The translations under genes were made by a program, and so were the position numbers. This document shows positions 1-5,093 of a stretch of 5,093 nucleotides of DNA, one piece after another. A model generated the notes under the pieces. The model ran no database searches. It saw only the letters and a program-made list of their open reading frames with translations, and had not been told where the DNA came from. The stretch is from Acidobacteriaceae bacterium. Lineage in GTDB: Bacteria > Acidobacteriota > Terriglobia > Terriglobales > Acidobacteriaceae. Each line of letters starts with the position of its first letter. Positions within the stretch are counted from its first letter, which is position 1. The stretch covers positions 1 to 5,093 of the forward strand of contig JASHVU010000126.1 in the NCBI GenBank assembly GCA_030044455.1. Direction: 5' to 3'.

Positions 1-3
1 CGA

Positions 4-18
4 ATTTGACGCCAAATC
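4..18. repeat. 15-bp direct repeat, left copy
   Basis: ATTTGACGCCAAATC occurs here and again, identical, at 4605-4619 in the same orientation. The core is an imperfect palindrome (arms ATTTG and CAAAT around ACGC, with the central CG also symmetric). The bases flanking the two copies differ. A chance 15-bp exact match in a 5-kb window is expected on the order of 1 in 100. It may be a protein binding site or the boundary of a mobile segment; neither can be decided here. Confidence 0.6.
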
Positions 19-37
19 CATCAATATGGATCATTTA

Positions 38-51
38 TTTGATATATCAAA
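38..51. repeat. Perfect 14-bp palindrome
   Basis: TTTGATATATCAAA is its own reverse complement. It lies in an AT-rich stretch 20 bp after the 15-bp repeat. A copy of TCAAACAA at its right arm (47-54) recurs at 65-72, 18 bp further on. This is the form of an operator for a dimeric regulator, but no gene in the window clearly starts downstream of it, so the target may lie to the left of the window. Confidence 0.4.
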
Positions 52-279
52 CAAGACAACTCCGTCAAACAAATAACCAAGACCCAGGGCCGACGGCCAA
101 GAAACTTTATCCCTTCAGCTCATTTCAAATTCTTTAATAACTCGACTTGGCGCAGTCTTGATGGAAAGCCACCATTTCTCCCATGTTTTCTGTCAGATTC
201 GCTGCCTCTGAAACTCGTTCCGTTGCATATGTGACCCAATGCGAATTCATGTGGTTGACATGACGAGCCGAGAAGCAGC

Positions 280-307
280 TTGACAATCGTATCGTTTGAT
301 TGATATG
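280..307 (+). promoter_or_regulatory. Possible sigma-70-type promoter for the 342 reading frame
   Basis: A perfect -35 hexamer TTGACA at 280-285 is followed after 16 bp by GATATG at 302-307, a weak -10 (3 of 6 matches). A transcript starting near 314 would leave a short leader of about 28 nt before the ATG at 342. A second TTGACA lies at 255-260 with no -10 at proper spacing. The weak -10 keeps this a candidate only. Confidence 0.3.
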
Positions 308-341
308 TCAGCTTGGATCGTCGATTCCCCACAAGAGGCGC

Positions 342-455
342 ATGATGAAAATTTGGCGCAACCTTTCACCCCTGCTTCCGCTGTTGATGCTGATGCCGTG
401 CTCGCTCGCGCTTGGGTCGCCGACCATCTCGCTGTCACCAACCAGTCTCCGCTAA
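342..455 (+). pseudogene. 5' remnant of a secreted Ig-like (choice-of-anchor type) protein
   Basis: A 37-codon reading frame, opening with two successive ATGs (342 and 345) after a purine-rich AAGAGG at 333-338, encodes a clear signal peptide. It has a basic n-region (MMKIWRN), a leucine/methionine-rich core (about residues 8-18) and a small-residue c-region ending near SLALG. The residues after it, SPTISLSPTSL, match the opening strand typical of Ig-like/ASH-type repeats in acidobacterial secreted proteins. The frame then hits TAA at 453. Just past it, other frames still read like the next part of such a domain: SLT in one, then GVA, a stop and QDTCTVTAISGGDW in another, to about 520. I infer a secreted protein gene truncated and frameshifted soon after its start. 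A genuine 37-aa secreted peptide is possible but less likely. The domain call rests on eye recognition of a short motif. Confidence 0.45.
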
Positions 456-785
456 CATGTAGGGGGTGGCATAGCAAGACACTTGCACAGTAACAGCGAT
501 CAGCGGTGGCGATTGGCATCGCGTACCCTTGATCGGAGTGTTAATCTCGCGCCATGTGTGGACGATACCCGTCGCTTCGGGCGGATCAGTTGGCATCTAG
601 TGACCCCTTTTTCGCTATGCCGCTGTGCGCTTGCATCCACAGTCGGTTGCAAGTCAGGTAAACCCATTCCACACCGGCGTCTGGTTTCAAAATGAAAGAT
701 AGCTACGAGATCAAGCTGCAAAAGATATAACCGTTGAGTCGTTGCATCAAGTCCCAACAGTCTGAACGAAGGCAAGGAGGGGGCA
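456..785. other. No supportable gene
   Basis: About 330 bp between two remnant reading frames. Up to about 520 the plus strand still resembles decayed Ig-like coding sequence. Beyond that, open frames exist on both strands, but none combines a convincing ribosome binding site, a start and a recognisable protein. A TATAAC hexamer at 726-731 has no matching -35. The stretch ends in the strong Shine-Dalgarno that belongs to the GTG frame at 786. Confidence 0.5.
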
Positions 786-1043
786 GTGACACTAACAAAA
801 TGCGCACTCTTCGGAACTTTGCTGGTGAGTTCATTCATCTGCCAACAAGTCGATGCCCGGAAAACGACCCCAACGAGTACGGCCCCCGTGTTTGTCTCGA
901 TGCCCAAGGATATTCAATGTGAATTAAGCGGAATGTCCTTCCGGTCAGTTGTGGGCGCGAACGCTCAGTTGACTGACACGAGCGGCTCTGTCGATGGAGC
1001 CACTTGCTCGCTGTCACCCCACTCGCTCGTGATCGCTCCCTGA
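786..1043 (+). CDS. Small secreted protein, probably truncated at its 3' end
   Basis: I do not recognise the family. The GTG start at 786 is chosen because a near-perfect Shine-Dalgarno (AAGGAGG, 774-780) ends five bases before it. The 85-residue product begins with a signal peptide: MTLTK, a hydrophobic core at about residues 6-19, then QQVDA with likely cleavage after residue 24. There is no convincing lipobox. The mature part has two cysteines (residues 45 and 74) about 30 apart, which could form a disulfide. From about position 1007 onward the DNA is the antisense of the padR fragment, so the last dozen residues (from about Cys74) are probably not native and the original 3' end is missing. 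The Shine-Dalgarno and signal peptide argue for a once-real exported protein. A chance reading frame cannot be excluded. Confidence 0.45.
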   Translation: MTLTKCALFGTLLVSSFICQQVDARKTTPTSTAPVFVSMPKDIQCELSGMSFRSVVGANAQLTDTSGSVDGATCSLSPHSLVIAP

Positions 1044-1231
1044 TGCTCTAGCCGATAGAGCGCGGGATAGAGCGAGCCTTGCTGGATCACTAGTTCTTCG
1101 CCCGAAATTTGCTGGATTCGCAGCAACACCCCGTACCCATGGAGTGGCCCGAGGGAAACGGCCTTGAGGATTAGCATGTCGAGTGTGCCCAGAAGCAGGT
1201 CGGGGGATTTGTCACGGCTGGATTCGCTCAT
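965..1231 (-). pseudogene. Truncated PadR-family transcriptional regulator
   Basis: The 88-residue product carries the PadR winged-helix core in order: LLLGTLDMLILKAV (residues 12-25), the HGYG motif (31-34), LRIQQIS (37-43), then QGSLYPALYRLEHQG (51-65), the recognition region, and SEWGDSE (69-75). Intact relatives, including the neighbour at 1453, continue with NNRRARFY, the rest of the wing, and a C-terminal dimerisation helix. Here similarity stops at residue 75 (position 1007) and unrelated sequence runs to a stop. Total length is about 88 residues against 105-115 for the family. The start is supported by GAGGAG (complement at 1236-1241) and a promoter at 1257-1285. Without most of the wing and the dimerisation helix it should not form a normal PadR dimer. 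It is divergent from, and paralogous to, the intact padR 222 bp away, and no permease gene follows it. Confidence 0.75.
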
Positions 1232-1256
1232 AGCTCTCCTCGAACGTCTAGGAAGA

Positions 1257-1285
1257 AGGATAGTGCGTCTCCCCTAGGCCGTCAA
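1257..1285 (-). promoter_or_regulatory. Sigma-70-type promoter of the truncated padR
   Basis: Read on the minus strand, TTGACG (plus 1280-1285) and TATCCT (plus 1257-1262) are separated by exactly 17 bp. They match five and four positions of the consensus -35 and -10. Transcription would start near 1250, giving a leader of about 20 nt that contains the GAGGAG ribosome binding site. This is the best promoter match I see in the window, although its gene is broken. Confidence 0.6.
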
Positions 1286-1403
1286 GGAGAAACGTCATAA
1301 TCTTGGGAAACGGGAACTTCTCGGAATTCTGTCAATGAGCGCGTTACCCCGAAATCACCAATCCATCAGATCGACTGGGGGCATCATCGGAACTCTTCTA
1401 TGG

Positions 1404-1457
1404 ACATCGCAAAGGAGTCATGGTACCTTTGCGATGTGCAAAGGAAGAAACCATGAC
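1404..1457 (+). promoter_or_regulatory. Nested alternative hairpins / PadR operator at the padR start
   Basis: Two perfect dyads share one arm. Dyad A pairs 1404-1415 (ACATCGCAAAGG) with 1426-1437: 12 bp, 10-nt loop. Dyad B pairs CCTTTGC (1426-1432) with GCAAAGG (1438-1444) around a 5-nt loop. It is extended by GTCATGGT (1417-1424) pairing with ACCATGAC (1450-1457), a further 8 bp across an asymmetric internal loop. Dyad B covers the AAGG of the Shine-Dalgarno (1441-1447) and the ATG at 1453; dyad A leaves both free. In RNA the two cannot coexist. In DNA, GCAAAGG occurs three times in alternating orientation, as expected of operator half-sites, and dyad A ends in ACAT...ATGT, reminiscent of PadR-type operators. 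The pairings are direct observation; the function is inference. Confidence 0.6.
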
Positions 1458-1794
1458 CGAAAAGCCGGAAGTCCTCCAAGGCACTCTCGACCTGATGGTT
1501 CTGAAGACCCTTCATGCTCTGGGCTCTCAACATGGGTTTGGAATTGCCCGTCGGATCGAGCAGATCAGCGAACAGTCATTGAAGCTAAACGAGGGCACTG
1601 TATATACCTCGCTTCTCAGGCTTCAGCAACGGGGCTGGATTTGTTCTGAGTGGGGTGTATCGGAGAACAATCGCCGGGCACGGTTCTATTCGATCACCAA
1701 ACGAGGACAAAAGCAGCTGGCAATTGAAACGGAGAATTGGGAGACAATCTCGGGGATCATTGGGCGTGTTCTCCGCCTGGCGGGGCAAAAGTAA
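1453..1794 (+). CDS. PadR-family transcriptional regulator (intact)
   Basis: This 113-residue protein is a standard short (subfamily 1-like) PadR repressor: a dimeric winged-helix DNA-binding protein that usually controls the adjacent transporter operon. Visible landmarks are GTLDLMVLKTL (residues 10-20), HGFG (27-30), ARRIEQIS (32-39), NEGTVYTSLLRLQQRGW (46-62, recognition helix), SEWGVSENNRRARFY (65-79, the wing), ITKRGQKQL (81-89), and the C-terminal dimerisation helix from about 90. The ATG at 1453 is preferred because AAGGAAG (1441-1447) ends five bases before it and the family motif starts at the usual distance. The in-frame ATG at 1420 would add 11 atypical residues and lies inside the hairpin loop. 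Its stop codon overlaps the permease start. By family precedent it probably represses its own operon through the dyads over its start region. The inducer is unknown. Confidence 0.92.
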   Translation: MTEKPEVLQGTLDLMVLKTLHALGSQHGFGIARRIEQISEQSLKLNEGTVYTSLLRLQQRGWICSEWGVSENNRRARFYSITKRGQKQLAIETENWETISGIIGRVLRLAGQK

Positions 1795-4535
1795 TGATGC
1801 TTGGATGGTTTGCCCGTCTTCTCTCAAGGATTCACGGCCTCTTTGGTCAAGCAGGGGCAGAACGTGAATTGAACGAGGAAATCGAGGCGCACGTTGAATT
1901 GCTGGCAGAGCGATTCGTGTGCCGCGGGATGAGCCGCACGGAAGCTGCTCTTGCCGCTCGTCGCCAGTTCGGTAACGCGACACTGCTGAGGCAGCGCCAT
2001 AGAGAATCGCGCACGTTTCTGTCTTTCTTTACCGTCTTCCAAGATGTTCGCTTTGGTCTCCGCATGTTGAGGAAGAGCCCTGGATTCACAACGATTGCTG
2101 CGGCTTCGCTCGCGTTAGCTATTGGGGCGAACACGGCGATCTTTTCCGTTGCCAAGAATCTGCTTTACGATCGGCTCGGTGTGTCGCATCCGGAGCAGTT
2201 GCGGCTATTGGGATGGGCTGGCGACGACAAAGTAGCGGTGCATAGTTACTGGAGCTCCTATGAAGCACGCGATGCGGGAATGAAGAGTGAATGCTTTTCG
2301 TATCGAGTGTTCCGCGAATTGCAAGCGCACAATCGATCGCTCGAAGGCCTGGTCGCCTTCAAGGACCTCCCCGCGAGCGCAGCGGTTCGTGGCAGCGCCC
2401 AGCGAATGCAAATGGAACTCGTTTCAGGAAACTTCTACTCCGTTCTGGGGGTGCGGCCGCAATTGGGCAGGACGATTCAACCCTCGGATGACGTCGCTTC
2501 AGGAGCCGGCGCCGTTGCGGTTATTAGCGATTCGCTTTGGCGCCGCGAGTTTGGCAGCTCGCCCGCGGTGCTGGGGCAGACGATCGCCGTGAACCGTACT
2601 ATTTTGACCATTGTAGGCGTAAATCCTCGCGATTTTACCGGCGCGCAGAGCGTGCAGCAATCGCCGGATTTGTTTGTCCCGCTGAGCATGCAGCCGCTCG
2701 TGAAGCCATGGGGGCGCAGAGTGTCTCTGCTCTCGCAGCCGGATAACTGGTGGCTGGAGGTGATGGGCCGAGTCAAACCAGATGTGCCCAACCGGCAGCT
2801 TCGAAGCGAGTTGGATGTGCAACTGGCTGCTGCCGTTCACGGAACCATGACAGTAAAGGCCGACGAGACGGTTCCTCGCATGGTGTTGGTGGATGGCAGC
2901 CGTGGATTGCATCAGTTGGACAGCAATTTTAAGGGCCCGGTCAATGTGTTGATGGTGCTAGTGGTGCTGGTGCTTGCGCTAGCGTGCGCCAATGTGGCCA
3001 ATTTGCTGCTGGCGCGGGGTGCGCAGCGACAGAGAGAAATGAGCGTGCGCCTGGCTCTTGGCGCAGGGCGTACGCGTGTCATTCGCCAGTTACTCACCGA
3101 GAGCCTGCTACTGGCGATGCTGGGTGGCGCGGTTGGGCTTCTGCTCGGCTACCTGGGGCGAAATGGAATCCCGCGGATGCTGACGACCCCATGGTTGCCC
3201 GCGCAAATAGATATTCCTTTCGATTGGGGTGTGTTCTTGTTTGCTGCTGGAGTGACCCTGCTTACGGGGATCGTGTTTGGCGTGGCTCCCGCATGGTGTG
3301 CGGTGAGGGCAGACGTAGGCAGCAGCCTCAAGGAGGGTACTCAAACCGCCACCGAACGGCGCAAAGGGTTGGGAGGGAGATTCCTGGTCTCGTTCCAGAT
3401 CGCTTTGTCAACCTTGCTGGTAATTGGGGCAGGCTTGTTCATGAGGACCGTGTTGAGCCTAGGTACAGCGGACGTTGGGTTCACGACCGACCACCTGTTG
3501 CTTGCGTACATTGATCCTCCCCAGCAACGCTATCCGGAAGGGAAGGATGTGGTTCTGCACGAGCATCTGGAACAGGCTATAGGCGCTGTGCCCGGTGTTC
3601 AGGCGGTGACTCTCATGTCCACGCCGTACCTTACCGACTCCATGAGCAAGATGGGTATCGTGACCGAAACGGAGAGCGCAGATCCGACCAAGGCACGGGG
3701 TGAGCGAGATGAAGAGGTTGGTAACAGGTTCTTTGAAACATTGGGGATTCCGATTCTGGCCGGTCGCGGCTTTGGTTCGCAGGATACGGCTACCTCAGCC
3801 AAGGTGGCCGTGATCAACCAGAGCCTGGCGCGGACGCGCTTCCTCCTTCGCAATCCCATTGGGCAGAGATTCCGGATAGAGGGAAGCACGGATTGGATCA
3901 AGGTTGTGGGCATCTGCGCCGACACGCGGTACCAGAATCTGCGAGAGGATAATCCGCCACAATTCTTTGTGCCATATGTTCAGCAGACCGAGGTCGGTGG
4001 CATGAGTTATTTCATTCGGACGAATGTCGCGCCGGACGCCGTCGTTTCCGCGCTGCGGCGTGCAGTGGCGCGAATCGACTCGGATCTACCCCTGGAGGAC
4101 GTTCGCACTGAGCATGAGCAAATCGGCGAGAGCATGCGCGTGGAGCGCGCTCTTGCTGCGCTGGTCGCCAGTTTTGGATTGCTGGCTCTCGCGCTGGCTG
4201 CAGTGGGCATCTACGGTGTCATGGCGTATTCGGTGGCCAATCGCAGAAATGAAATCGGGATTCGCCTTGCACTCGGTGCAAGGCCGGGCCAAGTGCGTGG
4301 AATGATTCTGCGTGAGAGTACATTGCTGGCGATTGCGGGAACCGTCGTGGGTGTGGGCGCGGCTCTGCTGCTGACGCGGATGGTGAAGTCGATGCTCTAC
4401 GGAATTCAACCGCGCGATCCTACAACGATAACTGCTGGGATTCTGGTTCTGCTGGCGGTTGCGCTTGCGGCAAGCTGGATTCCGGCACAACGAGCGGCCG
4501 GGGTGCAGCCCATGGAGGCGTTGCGCAACGAGTAG
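1794..4535 (+). CDS. ADOP-type ABC transporter permease (MacB/FtsX-like, duplicated)
   Basis: A 913-residue inner-membrane permease. Residues about 20-75 form the soluble prefix domain of ADOP proteins (ERELNEEIEAHVELLAER, then RQFGN). A helix at about 98-119 (GANTAIFSVAKNLL) leads into the first MacB-like periplasmic domain (about 125-375). Membrane segments follow at about 384-406, 434-454, 477-499 and 530-550, then a second periplasmic domain (about 555-780) and segments at about 787-810, 841-861 and 878-894. Both FtsX signatures are present: ANVANLLLARG...EMSVRLALGAG (399-424) and YSVANRRNEIGIRLALGA (812-829). The protein ends in the usual QPMEALRNE. By homology it would couple an ATPase to export or envelope remodelling; the substrate is unknown. 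No ATPase gene lies beside it, as is usual for these 'orphan' permeases. The ATG at 1794 overlaps the padR TAA by one base (TAATG), implying translational coupling. A longer in-frame start at 1737 lies inside padR and lacks support. Confidence 0.92.
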   Translation: MMLGWFARLLSRIHGLFGQAGAERELNEEIEAHVELLAERFVCRGMSRTEAALAARRQFGNATLLRQRHRESRTFLSFFTVFQDVRFGLRMLRKSPGFTTIAAASLALAIGANTAIFSVAKNLLYDRLGVSHPEQLRLLGWAGDDKVAVHSYWSSYEARDAGMKSECFSYRVFRELQAHNRSLEGLVAFKDLPASAAVRGSAQRMQMELVSGNFYSVLGVRPQLGRTIQPSDDVASGAGAVAVISDSLWRREFGSSPAVLGQTIAVNRTILTIVGVNPRDFTGAQSVQQSPDLFVPLSMQPLVKPWGRRVSLLSQPDNWWLEVMGRVKPDVPNRQLRSELDVQLAAAVHGTMTVKADETVPRMVLVDGSRGLHQLDSNFKGPVNVLMVLVVLVLALACANVANLLLARGAQRQREMSVRLALGAGRTRVIRQLLTESLLLAMLGGAVGLLLGYLGRNGIPRMLTTPWLPAQIDIPFDWGVFLFAAGVTLLTGIVFGVAPAWCAVRADVGSSLKEGTQTATERRKGLGGRFLVSFQIALSTLLVIGAGLFMRTVLSLGTADVGFTTDHLLLAYIDPPQQRYPEGKDVVLHEHLEQAIGAVPGVQAVTLMSTPYLTDSMSKMGIVTETESADPTKARGERDEEVGNRFFETLGIPILAGRGFGSQDTATSAKVAVINQSLARTRFLLRNPIGQRFRIEGSTDWIKVVGICADTRYQNLREDNPPQFFVPYVQQTEVGGMSYFIRTNVAPDAVVSALRRAVARIDSDLPLEDVRTEHEQIGESMRVERALAALVASFGLLALALAAVGIYGVMAYSVANRRNEIGIRLALGARPGQVRGMILRESTLLAIAGTVVGVGAALLLTRMVKSMLYGIQPRDPTTITAGILVLLAVALAASWIPAQRAAGVQPMEALRNE

Positions 4536-4604
4536 ACGGAGGGTGGCACTGCGCTCCGAGTTCGAGGCCGCCTTTTCTGTCCTCGGCAGACTACTGCGCT
4601 CCTC

Positions 4605-4619
4605 ATTTGACGCCAAATC
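4605..4619. repeat. 15-bp direct repeat, right copy
   Basis: Identical to 4-18 and in the same orientation, 4.6 kb away, so the pair brackets the padR-permease operon and all the broken genes to its left. It lies 70 bp after the permease stop and one base from the stop codon of the minus-strand fragment at 4621, the point where that fragment loses its expected continuation. That position makes a recombination or insertion boundary plausible. A shared regulator site is the alternative. Confidence 0.6.
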
Positions 4620-4620
4620 T

Positions 4621-4848
4621 CTAGTGCCGTATCGACAATCGAATGTAGGCAGGCGAAATCTCTCCGTTGATGACCGGAATAACGGGAAACAGCCGTCCTC
4701 CCCACACGCCAGTGGCAAACCCGAAAATGGCGTCGAGTAATGCAAGCGATGTCCCTAGCGGATCAATTAGGAAGACCTTATGCGCACAGACAGCATACGG
4801 GCGTCGCTCACGTCCACGGAGGATCGCATTGCAGCGATCTTTCTGAGC
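4621..4848 (-). pseudogene. Start-less fragment of a hypothetical protein with a WGGR motif
   Basis: Between a TGA (4849-4851) and a TAG (4621-4623) the minus strand is open for 75 codons and reads like real protein from about residue 17: YAVCAHKVFLIDPLG, then LLDAIFGFATGVWGGR and LFPVIPVINGEISPAY. The segment WGGR-x(2)-PVIPV-x-x-GEI-x-PAY resembles a conserved stretch near the N-terminus of large uncharacterised proteins (WGGRxNPIxPV) that I associate with accessory regions; this is from memory. No ATG, GTG or TTG occurs in the frame before that segment, and its expected long continuation is absent. I therefore call it a remnant missing both ends. Another frame on the same strand is open here as an extension of permease antisense, but shows nothing recognisable. 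Confidence 0.5.
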
Positions 4849-4919
4849 TCATAGCCTATTTTATATTTAGTTAATACAAAAGCATTCTGTTTACTCCTTT
4901 GTAATACTGGTAAGAAAAA

Positions 4920-4940
4920 CTTGGGCACATCTTGGGCACA
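4920..4940. repeat. Tandem CTTGGGCACA repeat near the tRNA 3' end
   Basis: CTTGGGCACA occurs at 4920-4929 and 4931-4940, separated by one base, so the period is 11 bp, about one helical turn. The pair lies 47 bp beyond the tRNA-Leu 3' end. Short tandem repeats in this position are typical of arm-type binding sites for tyrosine recombinases that use tRNA genes as attachment sites. No integrase gene follows in the window, so the role is inferred from position and spacing only. Confidence 0.45.
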
Positions 4941-4987
4941 AAGGATCGCACCCCTCGATAAGCTATTGATTTTAAGATTGATATTTA

Positions 4988-5075
4988 TGGTGCCGGGAGG
5001 GGGGGTCGAACCCCCATGACCGCAAGGGTCGGCGGATTTTGAGTCCGCTGCGTCTGCCAGTTCCGCCATCCCGGC
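4988..5075 (-). tRNA. tRNA-Leu (anticodon CAA)
   Basis: A complete 88-nt class II tRNA including an encoded CCA (complement of 4988-4990) and discriminator A. The acceptor stem GCCGGGA/TCCCGGC is perfect (5069-5075 with 4992-4998). The anticodon stem GCGGA/TCCGC encloses the loop CTCAAAA with anticodon CAA (complement of 5039-5041), reading UUG. The long variable arm (GACC/GGTC around CTTGC) is as expected for leucine. The T arm is GGGGG-TTCGACC-CCCCC. All elements are intact, so the gene should be functional. Its 3' end faces the broken genes and repeats to the left, the usual orientation for tRNA-linked integration. Confidence 0.97.
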
Positions 5076-5093
5076 CAACAGTGGTGGGCCCTC

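Noticed and set aside
500..907. 135-codon open frame on the minus strand
   Set aside because: No domain, no convincing ribosome binding site, and arginine/threonine-rich composition typical of chance frames in GC-rich DNA. Its right part is antisense to the better supported GTG frame at 786.
428..1018. 12-bp direct repeat CTCGCTGTCACC at 428-439 and 1007-1018
   Set aside because: It is close to the padR truncation point, but a 12-bp repeat is expected about once by chance in a window this size, and the right copy is ordinary padR coding sequence (WGDSE).
1296..1301. CATAAT as a -10 for the intact padR
   Set aside because: No -35 at 16-18 bp upstream, and it would give a leader of about 145 nt. 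No plus-strand promoter in 1232-1403 was good enough to call.
1420..1452. Upstream in-frame ATG for the intact padR
   Set aside because: The possible Shine-Dalgarno (AAAGGAG, ending 1417) is only two bases from this ATG, the added residues do not fit the family, and the ATG at 1453 has proper spacing.
1737..1793. Longer N-terminus of the permease
   Set aside because: It would lie entirely inside the padR coding region with no ribosome binding site. The family normally starts with a short hydrophobic/basic run such as MMLGWFARLL, which begins at 1794.
4548..4602. 10-bp direct repeat ACTGCGCTCC at 4548-4557 and 4593-4602
   Set aside because: Short enough to be chance, with no associated gene boundary or structure.
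4086..4745. 219-codon open frame on the minus strand
   Set aside because: Most of it is antisense to the permease, its product is rich in Arg/Ser/Gln with no recognisable motif, and a different frame of the same strand at 4621-4848 reads like real protein.
4822..4844. Hairpin GATCGC/GCGATC followed by TTTCT as a terminator
   Set aside because: The stem is only 6 bp, the T-run is broken, and it lies almost 300 bp past the permease stop inside the minus-strand fragment. No convincing terminator is seen at 4536-4600 either, where only 5-bp stems with long loops occur.

Overview
The window most resembles a piece of an Acidobacteriota (Terriglobia-type) chromosome. It carries a short PadR-family repressor followed directly by a very large FtsX/MacB-type permease with the N-terminal prefix domain of the 'acidobacterial duplicated orphan permease' (ADOP) class. 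That pairing is characteristic of this phylum. The assignment rests on family recognition, not on a search.

Layout, left to right. Positions 1-341 hold no gene I can support, but contain a 15-bp partly palindromic repeat (4-18), a perfect 14-bp palindrome (38-51) and a possible promoter (about 280-307). Positions 342-455 encode a signal peptide plus the first residues of what looks like an Ig-like/choice-of-anchor secreted protein, then break down. Positions 456-785 contain no supportable gene. Positions 786-1043 are a GTG-started reading frame with a strong Shine-Dalgarno and a signal peptide. Its 3' end runs into the 3' end of a truncated padR on the opposite strand (965-1231), which looks like a junction between two broken genes. 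The truncated padR keeps a good promoter and ribosome binding site.

The healthy part is 1453-4535: an intact padR (113 aa) and an ADOP-type permease (913 aa) whose start codon overlaps the padR stop codon, so the two are very probably co-transcribed and translationally coupled. The padR start region (1404-1457) contains nested, mutually exclusive inverted repeats that can bury or free the ribosome binding site and start codon, or alternatively act as a PadR operator.

Downstream, 4621-4848 (minus strand) is a start-less fragment of a hypothetical protein with a WGGR motif. It ends one base from the second copy of the 15-bp repeat (4605-4619). Next come a tandem CTTGGGCACA repeat (4920-4940) and a complete tRNA-Leu(CAA) gene on the minus strand (4988-5075). 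A tRNA 3' end followed by a tandem repeat and several broken genes suggests an old, decayed integration hotspot next to the tRNA, with the padR-permease operon as its only intact cargo in view. No integrase or transposase gene is visible, so this remains an inference.
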